From CAYHHI01 sp964356335 (lineage in GTDB: Bacteria > Arandabacterota > Arandabacteria > Arandabacterales > Arandabacteraceae): DNA of 30,282 nt. The position numbers and the translations under genes were made by a program. Below the pieces are notes generated by a model. That model was not told the origin of the DNA, did no database searches, and saw nothing but the letters and a program-made list of their open reading frames with translations. Shown piece after piece: positions 7,774-14,856 of this stretch (position 1 is the stretch's first letter; the number at the start of each line of letters is the position of its first letter). The stretch lies in contig CAYHHI010000040.1 of the NCBI GenBank assembly GCA_964356335.1, positions 1 to 30,282 of the forward strand, read 5' to 3'.

Positions 7774-10341
7774 ATGCCCACCGAGTCTGGATTGGCGTCG
7801 AGACCATCCCTCCAGGAACGAAGATATACCCTTCATGCACGCATAAGAGCGGCCGCAGTTGGGATCACGATCTTCCTGGTTCTCCTGGAAGCTCTGCTAG
7901 TGAGGAAGATCCCGGATCAGCCTTATAGCGGAATCGTTCTCAACAACCTCTCAGTGGAAAGAGTCTGGCCTGGTTCGCCGGGTGAGGCTGCGGGATTCAG
8001 GAAAGGTGACGAGGTTGTCAGCGTGAACGGCATCTCCTGCTGGAGCCTGAGGGACATATCAGAATGCCTTTCGCGCATGGACCCAGGCGACACCATCCTC
8101 TATGTCGTCAAGAGAGGTCACGCCCTGCGAACGGTCCCCCTCACCTTCGCATCACCACCCCTTTCAGAGGTGCTCAGGAAGGCCTTGCTGATCTTGGTCG
8201 GCCTGAGCTTCGTGACGACAGGTCTCCTCGTTTACTTCAAGAGAGCCGACAAACTCGCCCTGGTATTCTATCTCTTGTGCCTCGCCTTCGGGCTTGTGCT
8301 CTTGAACGTTGTCAACTTCGAGATCTCATCCGCGCGGCATGCTTACAAGGCGGCTTTCTATGATCTCGTTGTGCTTGCCCTGCCCGCCCTTTTCCTCCAT
8401 TTCTTCCTCGTCTTTCCCGAGCGAAGCCCGCTTCTGGTGGGCCACCCGAGACTAGAGTATCTCATCTACGCGCCGGCTGCCGTCTTCTTTGTCGTTTCCG
8501 AATTCTTCAATACCATGATCTTTAGCTACGGCAGAGCCTACGCCAATGCCATAGGGCTTTTTCAAAGTGTGACTGCTTGCTACTTCATTGTCTTCGTGAT
8601 CCTCGGACTTATCGAATTCCTGAGGTCATACGGGCGGCTGAGAATCGCCTCAGTGAGGAGGAAGCTCAGACTGGTAGTCTGGGGAACGGTGGCCGGCACG
8701 ATGCCGCTGGTCTTTGTCCGGATCGTGCTGAGCATCGGCCCTTCGGTGGAGATACCCGGTGAGAGATTCGTCTTCCTCCCTCTCCTCTTGGTCCCGATTG
8801 CCTTCGGGCATGCCATAGTGAGATATGGCCTCATGGATCTCGAGATCGTCGTCAAACGCAGTCTGGTCTACACGGTGCTCACCGCGGTGCTCGCCTCGAT
8901 TTATTTCACGGGTGTCTACGGTATGGGACGGCTCGCCTCCAAGTTCATGGGAAGTGCTGATCTCCTGTTTTCGATCATCTCCATATTCATCATATCCCTG
9001 TTGATATCGCCTCTCAGGACGCGCATCGGAGCAAGTGTTGACAGAATGTTCTTCAGGGAAGAATACAACTACAGGAAAGTGCTCAAGCAGATAAGCCACT
9101 CGCTTGCAGGCATTGTGGACCTGGAAGGTCTCTTGAGCTACCTGGCAATAAGGATAGGCGAAGTGCTTCATTCAAGCTCAATCGTGATATACATGCTCAA
9201 TGAGAAGCTTGAGCAATATACGCCTCGATACACACTGGACGGGGACTCAAGAAAGATCAGGAGCTTCCCCAGGGATGGAAGTCTTGCCAGATCGCTTGCG
9301 GCCCAAGGGCAGACCCTGAACGTGGAAAGGAGAATCGCATCAAACCGACCGCTTCCCACAACCGACGATGAAGCCCAGGCCCTCGCGGGCGCTGACTCAT
9401 CTCTCGTGGTTCCCTTCATGTTCAAATCCAGGCTTCTGGGATTCATCGGGATCGGCAAGAAAATCTCAGGCGGCTTCTACGCCTCGACGGATGTGGAGCT
9501 GCTTGAGACTCTGTGTGATCAGGCTTCCGTGGCGATCGAGAATGCAAGGCTCTACATCGAGACCCTTGAGAAGCAGAAAATGGAGAAAGAGCTCGAGGTC
9601 GCAAGGGAGATCCAGCGGAGACTGATTCCCAGGGCTTTCCCCGAGATACCGGGCCTCAAGACGCATGGCGTGAACATCCCGAGCCAGCACGTGGGTGGAG
9701 ATTACTATGACGTCATTCCCTTGGGCACAAGCAAGGTCGCGGTGGTGATCGCCGACGTTTCAGGCAAGGGGGTGCCTGCAGCTCTCCTCATGGCATCGCT
9801 TCAGTCCAGCCTCAGGGCCCAGGCCGACCCCGGGCGGCAACCCCATGAGGTGATCTCAATCCTTAACCAGACCATTTATGAGCACACCTCGGGAGAGACT
9901 TTCGTCACAATTTTCTATGGAGTCATTGACTTTGAACGCGAGACAATCACCTATTGCAGCGCGGGGCAGACTCCCCCATTCATACTTCGCAAGGATTCGA
10001 CGGTTGAAAGACTGGACAAGACCGATATAGTCCTCGGCATCGAAAGCAAAGCGGACTTTAAAGATACCACCCTTCCCGCCCGCGTCGGAGACCTCATCTT
10101 CCTCTACACGGACGGAATCACCGATGAGCTCGATGACCAAGACGATCCTTATGGAGAGGACAGGCTTCTTCGCCGCCTCAAGGGCGCCTACGATCTTGAC
10201 CTTAAGAGCATGGTCGATAGCGTATACGACGCAGTCATGCGCCATACCAAGGGCAAGCCCCAGGATGATCTGACTGCCTTGGCCATAAGGATAGAGGCTC
10301 TTCACGCCCTCGAAAAAACTTCTAAATCCCTCTTCGAATAA
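7774..10341 (+). CDS. PDZ / multi-pass membrane / GAF / PP2C SpoIIE-type phosphatase (RsbU-like)
   Basis: This is an 855-residue protein. The ATG at 7774 is chosen because GAGGTG lies about 5 bp before it; an upstream TTG at 7693 overlaps a promoter. Domain order: a membrane helix at about 27-44, a PDZ domain at about 53-125 (PGSPGEAAGFRKGDEVVSVNG), eight or so membrane segments to about residue 430, a GAF domain at about 440-590, a short coiled coil, and a SpoIIE/PP2C domain to the end. Phosphatase motifs are GGDYYD, ADVSGKGVPAALLM, YCSAGQTPPF, YTDGITDELD and DDLTALAI, with the metal-binding aspartates present. Such enzymes dephosphorylate STAS antagonists to release sigma or other regulators. 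The STAS protein at 18152-18502 is a candidate substrate, although it is not adjacent. Confidence 0.88.
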   Translation: MPTESGLASRPSLQERRYTLHARIRAAAVGITIFLVLLEALLVRKIPDQPYSGIVLNNLSVERVWPGSPGEAAGFRKGDEVVSVNGISCWSLRDISECLSRMDPGDTILYVVKRGHALRTVPLTFASPPLSEVLRKALLILVGLSFVTTGLLVYFKRADKLALVFYLLCLAFGLVLLNVVNFEISSARHAYKAAFYDLVVLALPALFLHFFLVFPERSPLLVGHPRLEYLIYAPAAVFFVVSEFFNTMIFSYGRAYANAIGLFQSVTACYFIVFVILGLIEFLRSYGRLRIASVRRKLRLVVWGTVAGTMPLVFVRIVLSIGPSVEIPGERFVFLPLLLVPIAFGHAIVRYGLMDLEIVVKRSLVYTVLTAVLASIYFTGVYGMGRLASKFMGSADLLFSIISIFIISLLISPLRTRIGASVDRMFFREEYNYRKVLKQISHSLAGIVDLEGLLSYLAIRIGEVLHSSSIVIYMLNEKLEQYTPRYTLDGDSRKIRSFPRDGSLARSLAAQGQTLNVERRIASNRPLPTTDDEAQALAGADSSLVVPFMFKSRLLGFIGIGKKISGGFYASTDVELLETLCDQASVAIENARLYIETLEKQKMEKELEVAREIQRRLIPRAFPEIPGLKTHGVNIPSQHVGGDYYDVIPLGTSKVAVVIADVSGKGVPAALLMASLQSSLRAQADPGRQPHEVISILNQTIYEHTSGETFVTIFYGVIDFERETITYCSAGQTPPFILRKDSTVERLDKTDIVLGIESKADFKDTTLPARVGDLIFLYTDGITDELDDQDDPYGEDRLLRRLKGAYDLDLKSMVDSVYDAVMRHTKGKPQDDLTALAIRIEALHALEKTSKSLFE

Positions 10342-10342
10342 T

Positions 10343-10421
10343 CCCGATGAAGTAGATGGACGACCCAGAAGCTCGCCCAAACACCTTTCGAAAGGGGGCG
10401 AAAACGATGTTCTTCATCGGG
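10343..10421 (+). repeat. Inverted repeats enclosing the ribosome binding site of a micro-ORF
   Basis: CCCGATGAAG at 10343-10352 is the exact reverse complement of CTTCATCGGG at 10412-10421. Inside lies a perfect 12-bp palindrome CCTTTCGAAAGG at 10384-10395, whose right half runs into the AAAGGGGG ribosome binding site of the ORF at 10407. The nested structure could hide the start signal of the small ORF in the mRNA. No T-run follows, so it is not an obvious terminator. Confidence 0.55.
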
Positions 10422-10481
10422 CAGTTCCTCCTATTTGACTTGGTAAGCGAGATTATCGATCTCTTCTGGTGGCTTAAGTAG
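10407..10481 (+). CDS. Micro-ORF: 24-residue hydrophobic peptide
   Basis: An ATG at 10407 has a strong AAAGGGGG about 8 bp upstream and reads 24 codons to TAG. The product begins MFFIGQFLLFDLV and ends with IIDLFWWLK. It is hydrophobic and amphipathic, with four acidic residues or fewer and a C-terminal Lys. It is followed by a second micro-ORF with its own ribosome binding site and then a terminator, all in the tail of the phosphatase transcription unit. It could be a small membrane peptide of the type-I-toxin or regulatory class. No homolog is recognised, and chance cannot be excluded for such a short frame. Confidence 0.5.
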   Translation: MFFIGQFLLFDLVSEIIDLFWWLK

Positions 10482-10510
10482 CAGAACGCCTTGGAAGGAG
10501 CCAGAGCGAC

Positions 10511-10609
10511 ATGAAGTATCTTCTGCCTGTAGCCCTCGCGGCTGTGACTAGTTATGTCATCTACCCCATGGTATCATCCTGGTTCCTCACGGTTTTCAGA
10601 GTAATCTAG
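10511..10609 (+). CDS. Micro-ORF: 32-residue single-span membrane peptide
   Basis: An ATG at 10511 is preceded by GGAAGGAG at 10493-10500 and reads 32 codons to TAG. The product begins MKYLLPVALAAVTSYVIYP, which is one membrane helix with a positive N-terminus, and ends FLTVFRVI. The stop codon lies just before a strong terminator, as expected for the last gene of a transcript. It is paired with the 24-residue ORF upstream. Function is unknown. Confidence 0.55.
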   Translation: MKYLLPVALAAVTSYVIYPMVSSWFLTVFRVI

Positions 10610-10623
10610 CCCTTGCCGCAGGC

Positions 10624-10666
10624 AAAAAGAGGCTCCCTATCCAAGGATAGGGAGCCTTCTCTTTTT
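10624..10666. terminator. Bidirectional intrinsic terminator
   Basis: GGCTCCCTATCC at 10631-10642 pairs perfectly with GGATAGGGAGCC at 10645-10656. A T-rich tract (TTCTCTTTTT) follows on the plus strand. The preceding A-run at 10624-10628 gives a T-run on the minus strand. It ends the phosphatase and micro-ORF unit from one side and the lipoprotein gene from the other. Confidence 0.92.
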
Positions 10667-10689
10667 CGATTGCCTCAGTATCTTAAGGC

Positions 10690-11112
10690 TCAGTGGTGTT
10701 CAATGGGAGTGCTCTGCCCGTCATGCTTGCCGGGATTCAGGTAGATGGCTACAATCTGCGAATAAGCACTCTCGTTACCACTGCGGTCAACGGCGGTCAC
10801 CTTGAAGTAGGTGAGGTCCATAGGTGTCACATGTGCAGAGTACCACGGACACTGCAGGGTCCTGGAGGTTACCGGTCCGAACGGGCCGTTCTGATTGTAT
10901 GACCGGTATAGCTTGTAGCCGGCCAGGTCGGGTTCAGCGTTCTGATCCCAGGAGATCAGCACAAGATCACCACCCTCAGGATCTGCTGAGATTCCAACGG
11001 GTGGATTAGGCGGGACTGTATCAATTGGCGAGATCTGGTTATCCTTCCCGCATGATCCCATGAAGATCAGAACCACAACCGCAACCATGATTATGTTCCT
11101 CAGTGTTCCCAT
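10690..11112 (-). CDS. Lipoprotein with a fibronectin type III domain
   Basis: This is a 140-residue protein starting at an ATG with GGAGGTGAAG about 8 bp upstream. The N-terminus MGTLRNIIMVAVVVLIFMGSC is a signal peptide with a lipobox (MGSC), giving a lipidated Cys21. The remainder is one fibronectin type III domain: VPPNPPVGISADPEGGDLVLISW, then AGYKLYRSY and YFKVTAVDRSGNESAYS. Such domains mediate binding at the cell surface. Transcription would end at the bidirectional terminator immediately downstream. No partner is evident. Confidence 0.85.
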   Translation of the reverse strand: MGTLRNIIMVAVVVLIFMGSCGKDNQISPIDTVPPNPPVGISADPEGGDLVLISWDQNAEPDLAGYKLYRSYNQNGPFGPVTSRTLQCPWYSAHVTPMDLTYFKVTAVDRSGNESAYSQIVAIYLNPGKHDGQSTPIEHH

Positions 11113-11266
11113 CTGTGTTCTTCACCTCCTGCTTCGCTCAGTTTGGGGGATTCAATAGACGCTTGCCCTCCCCGTGAGCATACTGTCGAGCAAGAACCGT
11201 ACCACGAGTCCGAGGAGTTGTTCAGGCTAACCACTTGTTTTAATGGAGGTTAAGTCGGCCGGAGGT

Positions 11267-11280
11267 CCCTGCATGCAGGG
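11267..11280. repeat. 14-bp perfect palindrome
   Basis: CCCTGCATGCAGGG is its own reverse complement and lies in the 236-bp spacer between the metalloprotease and lipoprotein genes, upstream of the latter. It shares the CCTGCA/TGCAGG core with the larger inverted repeat 20 bp away. It could be an operator. Confidence 0.5.
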
Positions 11281-11300
11281 GCAACTATAGCGATGTTCAA

Positions 11301-11345
11301 TACCTCGTGCAGGCTGCAATCAGGCCTTGCACCCTGCACGAGGTA
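11301..11345 (-). terminator. Strong hairpin just after the metalloprotease stop codon
   Basis: TACCTCGTGCAGG at 11301-11313 is the perfect inverted repeat of CCTGCACGAGGTA at 11333-11345, with a 19-nt loop that holds a small GCAA/TTGC pairing. On the minus strand it begins 4 bases past the stop codon of the metalloprotease gene. No T-run follows, so it may be a factor-dependent end or an mRNA-protecting 3' structure rather than a classical terminator. Confidence 0.5.
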
Positions 11346-11348
11346 CCG

Positions 11349-12323
11349 TTATCCGGGAATCTTTGTGATCTTGCGCATCTGAACATCGCGCCCAATCCTT
11401 ATGGCCATGAGGTAGACGCCGGGTGCCACAGTCAGCCCGCTGGAATTCTTCGCATCCCAGATGATCTCGCCGCGCCCAAGGGCTGAAGCCCTGATCGTGT
11501 GGATCACTCTTCCCTGGGTATCGAAGATCGTAACGTCGTCAAGATGGACGTCATCGCCGACACAGATACCCTTGATCAACACCTGGCCCCTGAATGGGTT
11601 CGGAGAGGCGTAAATCCGCACCTTCCCCTGCCACTGGTCAAGAAGGGAAAGGAAGAATTCTCTCAGGCCAGGAACCTCGCTCGGTGCGCTGATGTCGTGG
11701 TTCTCAACACCTGTCCCACACCTGGCAAGATCGCTGCCGAAGAGTACACGGAAATCCTCGGCGAATATTTCGTGAAGACGAGAGGCATGGTCTTGCGCTT
11801 CGCGTGCCCTTTGCCAGTCAATGCCTCGTAAGCGGGCGTATTCCTTCCAGAGATCCTCCCTCGAATCCGGCATCAACACGTGGTGAAGCACATGGCCCAT
11901 CTCATGGGTGACCGTGTAATGGATATGCTCGCGCGGATACTCCACTCGTCCGGGTGAGAGAAAGACCACGGTGCCCTCGGCGGTCGATTCGACCATGTCA
12001 CGCCGAGGAACAGGAAGAATGACTATGTCGCCGTCAAGCGTCTGAAGTGGAAACGAGATTTGACCGAGAGCCTCTGCCACTTCCCCCACCGGCATCGGCC
12101 TGTAGAGGCTTTCTCCTTCAAGCAGAGCCCAGCGCTGGGTGCCCGGAAACTCGATGTAACGAGAGCTACCCTCTCGGAAGCAGAACCTTCCCACCTCTTC
12201 GCATGAGTAGACAGTCAGCCTGCCCACCTGCACCTCCTCACCGCCCGCAAGTCCGGCCGTGAGCAAAGTGAGAAGCGCTACAGCAAACGTCCCCGGGGCC
12301 CGGCTATGGCTCAGTCTTCTCAT
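11349..12323 (-). CDS. Secreted zinc metalloprotease with C-terminal FlgD-like/T9SS-type sorting domain
   Basis: This is a 324-residue protein. Residues 1-28 form a signal peptide (hydrophobic core GTFAVALLTLLTAGLAG). A zincin motif HEMGH lies at 140-144, followed by HEIFAEDF at 184-191 where Glu189 is the likely third zinc ligand. Residues ~240-324 form an Ig-like C-terminal domain: the YASPNPFRGQVLI block, DVTIFDTQGRVI, and a terminal GVYLMAIRIGRDVQMRKITKI. That domain is typical of proteins sorted to the surface in FCB-like bacteria. TAAGGG lies about 4 bp before the ATG. The gene sits behind a strong promoter and a riboswitch-like leader with an intrinsic terminator, so it is probably switched by a second messenger. 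Confidence 0.85.
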   Translation of the reverse strand: MRRLSHSRAPGTFAVALLTLLTAGLAGGEEVQVGRLTVYSCEEVGRFCFREGSSRYIEFPGTQRWALLEGESLYRPMPVGEVAEALGQISFPLQTLDGDIVILPVPRRDMVESTAEGTVVFLSPGRVEYPREHIHYTVTHEMGHVLHHVLMPDSREDLWKEYARLRGIDWQRAREAQDHASRLHEIFAEDFRVLFGSDLARCGTGVENHDISAPSEVPGLREFFLSLLDQWQGKVRIYASPNPFRGQVLIKGICVGDDVHLDDVTIFDTQGRVIHTIRASALGRGEIIWDAKNSSGLTVAPGVYLMAIRIGRDVQMRKITKIPG

Positions 12324-12337
12324 GCACCCTTACCCCC

Positions 12338-12382
12338 AAAAACAAAAGGGCTGCCGAAGATCATAAGCGATTTTCGGCAGCC
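12338..12382 (-). terminator. Leader terminator (riboswitch expression platform)
   Basis: On the minus strand GGCTGCCGAA (12382-12373) pairs with TTCGGCAGCC (12358-12349) across a 14-nt loop and is followed by TTTTGTTTTT (12347-12338). It lies only about 15 bp before the metalloprotease start, so it must act as an attenuator. Its 5' arm overlaps the conserved 3' segment of the predicted aptamer, which makes the two folds mutually exclusive. Confidence 0.85.
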
Positions 12383-12461
12383 TGGCTATCCTTGCAGATA
12401 CCAGAGCTTTGCGGGGCGTCAACCCCACCCTTTCGTTATCGCCTCAAGGTCTCCCTTGAAG
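12367..12461 (-). promoter_or_regulatory. c-di-GMP-I (GEMM)-like riboswitch aptamer
   Basis: On the minus strand P1 is GCGAT (12442-12438) with ATCGC (12371-12367). Inside come AACGAAAGGG, a P2 stem GGGG/CCCC (12426-12423 with 12416-12413), the GEMM-type GCAAAGC (12412-12406), and a P3 stem CTGG-TATC / GATA-CCAG with one bulged G (12404-12397 with 12390-12382). The GEMM-like tail AGCCAGGCTGCCGA follows. A GAGA-capped hairpin lies 5' of P1 (12443-12460). The tail forms the 5' arm of the downstream terminator, so ligand binding should prevent termination (an ON switch). P2 is shorter than usual and lacks the classical GAAA tetraloop, so this may be a variant or bind another dinucleotide. No covariance search was possible. 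Confidence 0.65.
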
Positions 12462-12475
12462 CCCCACACCCTAGT

Positions 12476-12505
12476 ATTATATCACAGCCGGGGTAGCAGA
12501 GTCAA
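12476..12505 (-). promoter_or_regulatory. Near-consensus sigma70 promoter of the riboswitch leader
   Basis: On the minus strand TTGACT (12505-12500) and a perfect TATAAT (12481-12476) are separated by 18 bp. Transcription should start near 12469, giving a leader of about 145 nt that contains the whole aptamer and terminator. This is the best promoter match in the window. Confidence 0.85.
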
Positions 12506-12676
12506 CGGCTTTGAGTCGCTTCGGCGGGAGGGGAAAAGAGATTCCCAAGAAGAGGCCACTGGGCAAGCATATTAAGGGGAAGTAGATTCTGACAAAGTAG
12601 ATAGGATCGGTCGTAAGTGGCCGAGGTTATCCGGTCAGGAGGACGCGGCCACCGGTCTCAGGTCAAAGCCCTATCA
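12506..12676. other. Spacer without a recognised gene
   Basis: These 171 bp separate the riboswitch promoter from the small helical ORF. A short CCGGT/ACCGG repeat is present near 12632-12656. No gene or clear terminator is visible. Confidence 0.5.
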
Positions 12677-12790
12677 TCACCCAAGGCTCTTAAGAAGCCT
12701 CTGAGCAAGATGGAGGACTATGTATGGTGAGTGGCTGAGGATCTTCTCCTCCCTGAGCATGGCACAGACGAGGCGTGCCCGCTCCAGCAT
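12677..12790 (-). CDS. Small helical ORF, possibly a FlgM-like anti-sigma fragment
   Basis: An ATG at 12790 with GAGGAA about 7 bp upstream reads 37 codons. The product starts MLERARLVCAMLREEKILS and ends HLAQRLLKSLG; it looks like two amphipathic helices. Its end resembles the FlgM-type pattern also seen in the protein at 17682-17900 (VIASRLLEE). It follows the sigma factor, kinase and REC-DHp genes in the same direction. The similarity is suggestive only; length and composition would allow many other roles. A longer frame back to 12859 overlaps the preceding gene and has no better start. Confidence 0.4.
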   Translation of the reverse strand: MLERARLVCAMLREEKILSHSPYIVLHLAQRLLKSLG

Positions 12791-12827
12791 CCGGACTTCC
12801 TCGATTATCTGGCAGGTTGACTTAGAT

Positions 12828-13628
12828 CTAGGCACCGACCCTCTCCTCCCCAATGCCAATCATCTTGATGCCATCTGCATAGTCAACGGCCGCCGGCTCC
12901 CTCAAGGACCGGAGCCTTCCGAGAACAGTCTCTACCTCCTGACACTCATCCTCGATCTTTCCCAGGGTCTCCAATGCGTGAGAGGGAAGCGCTTCTGAGT
13001 TCCTGAGGAAGCGCACCGCTGCCTGTATGCCTGCGATGCTGTTATTGATACCGTGATTTATGCTCACGACGACTTCGCCGATGGCTGCAAGTCGTTCGGC
13101 CTTTACAAGGTCAGCCTGGGTCAGTCTCAAAAGGTCATTCAGGTGTCTGAGCTCAGCGATCTTGTTTTCAAGGGCTTCGTTTGTCGCCGTGAGCTCGAAG
13201 ATCAGCCTGGTGTTCTCAAGAGCGAGGAATTTCCTCTCAAGGGCCTTTTCAACATGGGCAACGATCTGAGTGGAGGTCAGGGGTTTGGCCAGGTAGGATA
13301 CTGCACCGCGGTGCATGGCCTCGACAGCCGATTTGACCGACGCATAACCGGTTATCATGATGAATTCCGTGCGCGGAAATGTGCTCTTGACCTGTCCCAA
13401 GAGATCAATACCGGAAACCTCGGGCATCTCAAGGTCGCATATTATGAGGTCATATTCCTGAGACGTTGCCGCCAGGAGCGCCTCACGCGAGTTTGAGAAA
13501 AGGTCCGGAGCGTAGTCGGCTCGCCTCAGGACTTCGCCCAAAAGGGTCACGATATCTTCGTTGTCGTCAACTACCGCAATTCTAGCCAGGTGCTTACCGC
13601 TAAGCGATGTCTCGCTCTTGACTTCCAT
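12828..13628 (-). CDS. Response regulator receiver fused to a histidine-kinase DHp domain without an ATPase domain
   Basis: This is a 266-residue protein. The ATG at 13628 follows the stop codon of the preceding kinase by one base (TGAGATG), so the genes are coupled; the frame extends further upstream inside that kinase gene. Residues ~15-135 form a receiver: VVDDNED, DLIICDLEMPEVSG with the phospho-acceptor Asp, ITGYAS and the LAKPL lysine. A coiled linker leads to LAAIGEVVVSINHGINNSIAGI, a HisKA H-box where His is kept but the usual HEINN reads HGINN. No N, G1 or G2 box follows, and the protein ends 60-70 residues later. It may relay phosphate or form dimers with its partner kinase. Confidence 0.85.
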   Translation of the reverse strand: MEVKSETSLSGKHLARIAVVDDNEDIVTLLGEVLRRADYAPDLFSNSREALLAATSQEYDLIICDLEMPEVSGIDLLGQVKSTFPRTEFIMITGYASVKSAVEAMHRGAVSYLAKPLTSTQIVAHVEKALERKFLALENTRLIFELTATNEALENKIAELRHLNDLLRLTQADLVKAERLAAIGEVVVSINHGINNSIAGIQAAVRFLRNSEALPSHALETLGKIEDECQEVETVLGRLRSLREPAAVDYADGIKMIGIGEERVGA

Positions 13629-13629
13629 C

Positions 13630-14847
13630 TCACACCCCGTTATTTCGCGGTAGCCAAACATAGAAAGTACTACCAATCCCCGGCTTGCTCTGGGCGTCGA
13701 TGCGCCCGCCGTGCGCCTCGACAATCGCTTTAGCCACCGGCAAGCCCAGACCTGCTCCACTGAATCTTCTCGTCTGTGTCATATCAACCTGTGTGAAACA
13801 ATCAAACATTTTGGAGAGTCTCTCTTCGGGTATGCCTATTCCCGTGTCGGCGACTGCAATGCGCACGCCGTCGGGGTCGGTGGTCTCCGATATCTTGATC
13901 TCTACCGTGCCCGGTTCGAGGTTGAACTTTATTGCGTTCTCGATCAGGTTGCTCAAGGCGACCCTTAGTTTCTCCAAGTCACCTCTTATCCTGCTGCTGG
14001 CCTCGGCCTCGAAGGAGACCCTGACATCTTTCCCTCTCGCAACGGCATCGAAGTGCGCTATTGAGTCTCGGACGAGATCCGGGACGCTTATCTCCTCATC
14101 CGCGATGAGGAGGTCCCCTGTATTGGCCTCGGTCATGAGCAACAGGTTCAGGATCAACATCTCAAGGCGGCCGAGATTGTCCTTCATCGCATGCAACCAC
14201 TTCTTCTCAACTTCACCTATCGGGGTTCCCTGCTCGGAGAATTTGGTGAGCATCGTCTGATAGCCCTTCAGTGAAGTGAGCGGTGTCCGGAACTCATGCG
14301 AAATCGTGCTGATGATGTTGGACTTGATCTCGTCGATCTCGACCAGCTTTCTCATGAGATGGGAAAGCTCCAGGTTTTCTTTCGACAGCTTCCGCTTCTC
14401 AAGCCCGAGCTTCAGGGTCTTCTCAATCTCATACACCGAGAAGGGCTTGACCACATAGTCGTATGCACCCTTCTTGAGGGCATCCACTGCTGACTGAACA
14501 GTGGCGTAACCCGTCATGATTATGACAACCGTCTCCGGGTCGACATCCAGAACATGCTCGAGAAGCTCCACCCCATTCATCCCCGGCATCCTGAGATCGC
14601 TTACGACGACACTGAATGATTTCTCATGGATCAGAGCCAGGGCCTGCCTTGAACTCATGGCGGTCTCGACTTCGTATCCACGGATTGACAGGAATTCCGA
14701 GAGGGCGCCGACCAGACTTTCCTCGTCATCGACAACCAGGATCCTCTTTTCATCCTCGCCTGTCTCTTTGATGGAGAGAAGTTCCTTTTCGAGCACGGCA
14801 GTCGAGGACGCGCAACTCACACTACTTTTCTTTCCCACCTCAGTCAT
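13630..14847 (-). CDS. Hybrid REC-histidine kinase
   Basis: This is a 405-residue cytoplasmic protein with no membrane segment. A receiver domain occupies about 35-150 (ILVVDDEE, VVSDLRMPGMNG, IMTGYA, VVKPF). After a coiled linker, HisKA starts near 170 with the H-box TISHEFRTPLTSLKGY, and the ATPase domain shows NLIENAIKFN, VADTGIGIP, FDCFTQVD and GAGLGLPVAKAIVEAHGG. Having the receiver at the N-terminus means its kinase activity is likely controlled by another kinase. It follows the FliA-type sigma gene by 9 bp and is coupled to the REC-DHp gene, so the three probably act together. Confidence 0.92.
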   Translation of the reverse strand: MTEVGKKSSVSCASSTAVLEKELLSIKETGEDEKRILVVDDEESLVGALSEFLSIRGYEVETAMSSRQALALIHEKSFSVVVSDLRMPGMNGVELLEHVLDVDPETVVIIMTGYATVQSAVDALKKGAYDYVVKPFSVYEIEKTLKLGLEKRKLSKENLELSHLMRKLVEIDEIKSNIISTISHEFRTPLTSLKGYQTMLTKFSEQGTPIGEVEKKWLHAMKDNLGRLEMLILNLLLMTEANTGDLLIADEEISVPDLVRDSIAHFDAVARGKDVRVSFEAEASSRIRGDLEKLRVALSNLIENAIKFNLEPGTVEIKISETTDPDGVRIAVADTGIGIPEERLSKMFDCFTQVDMTQTRRFSGAGLGLPVAKAIVEAHGGRIDAQSKPGIGSTFYVWLPRNNGV

Positions 14848-14856
14848 CCTTTCAGT

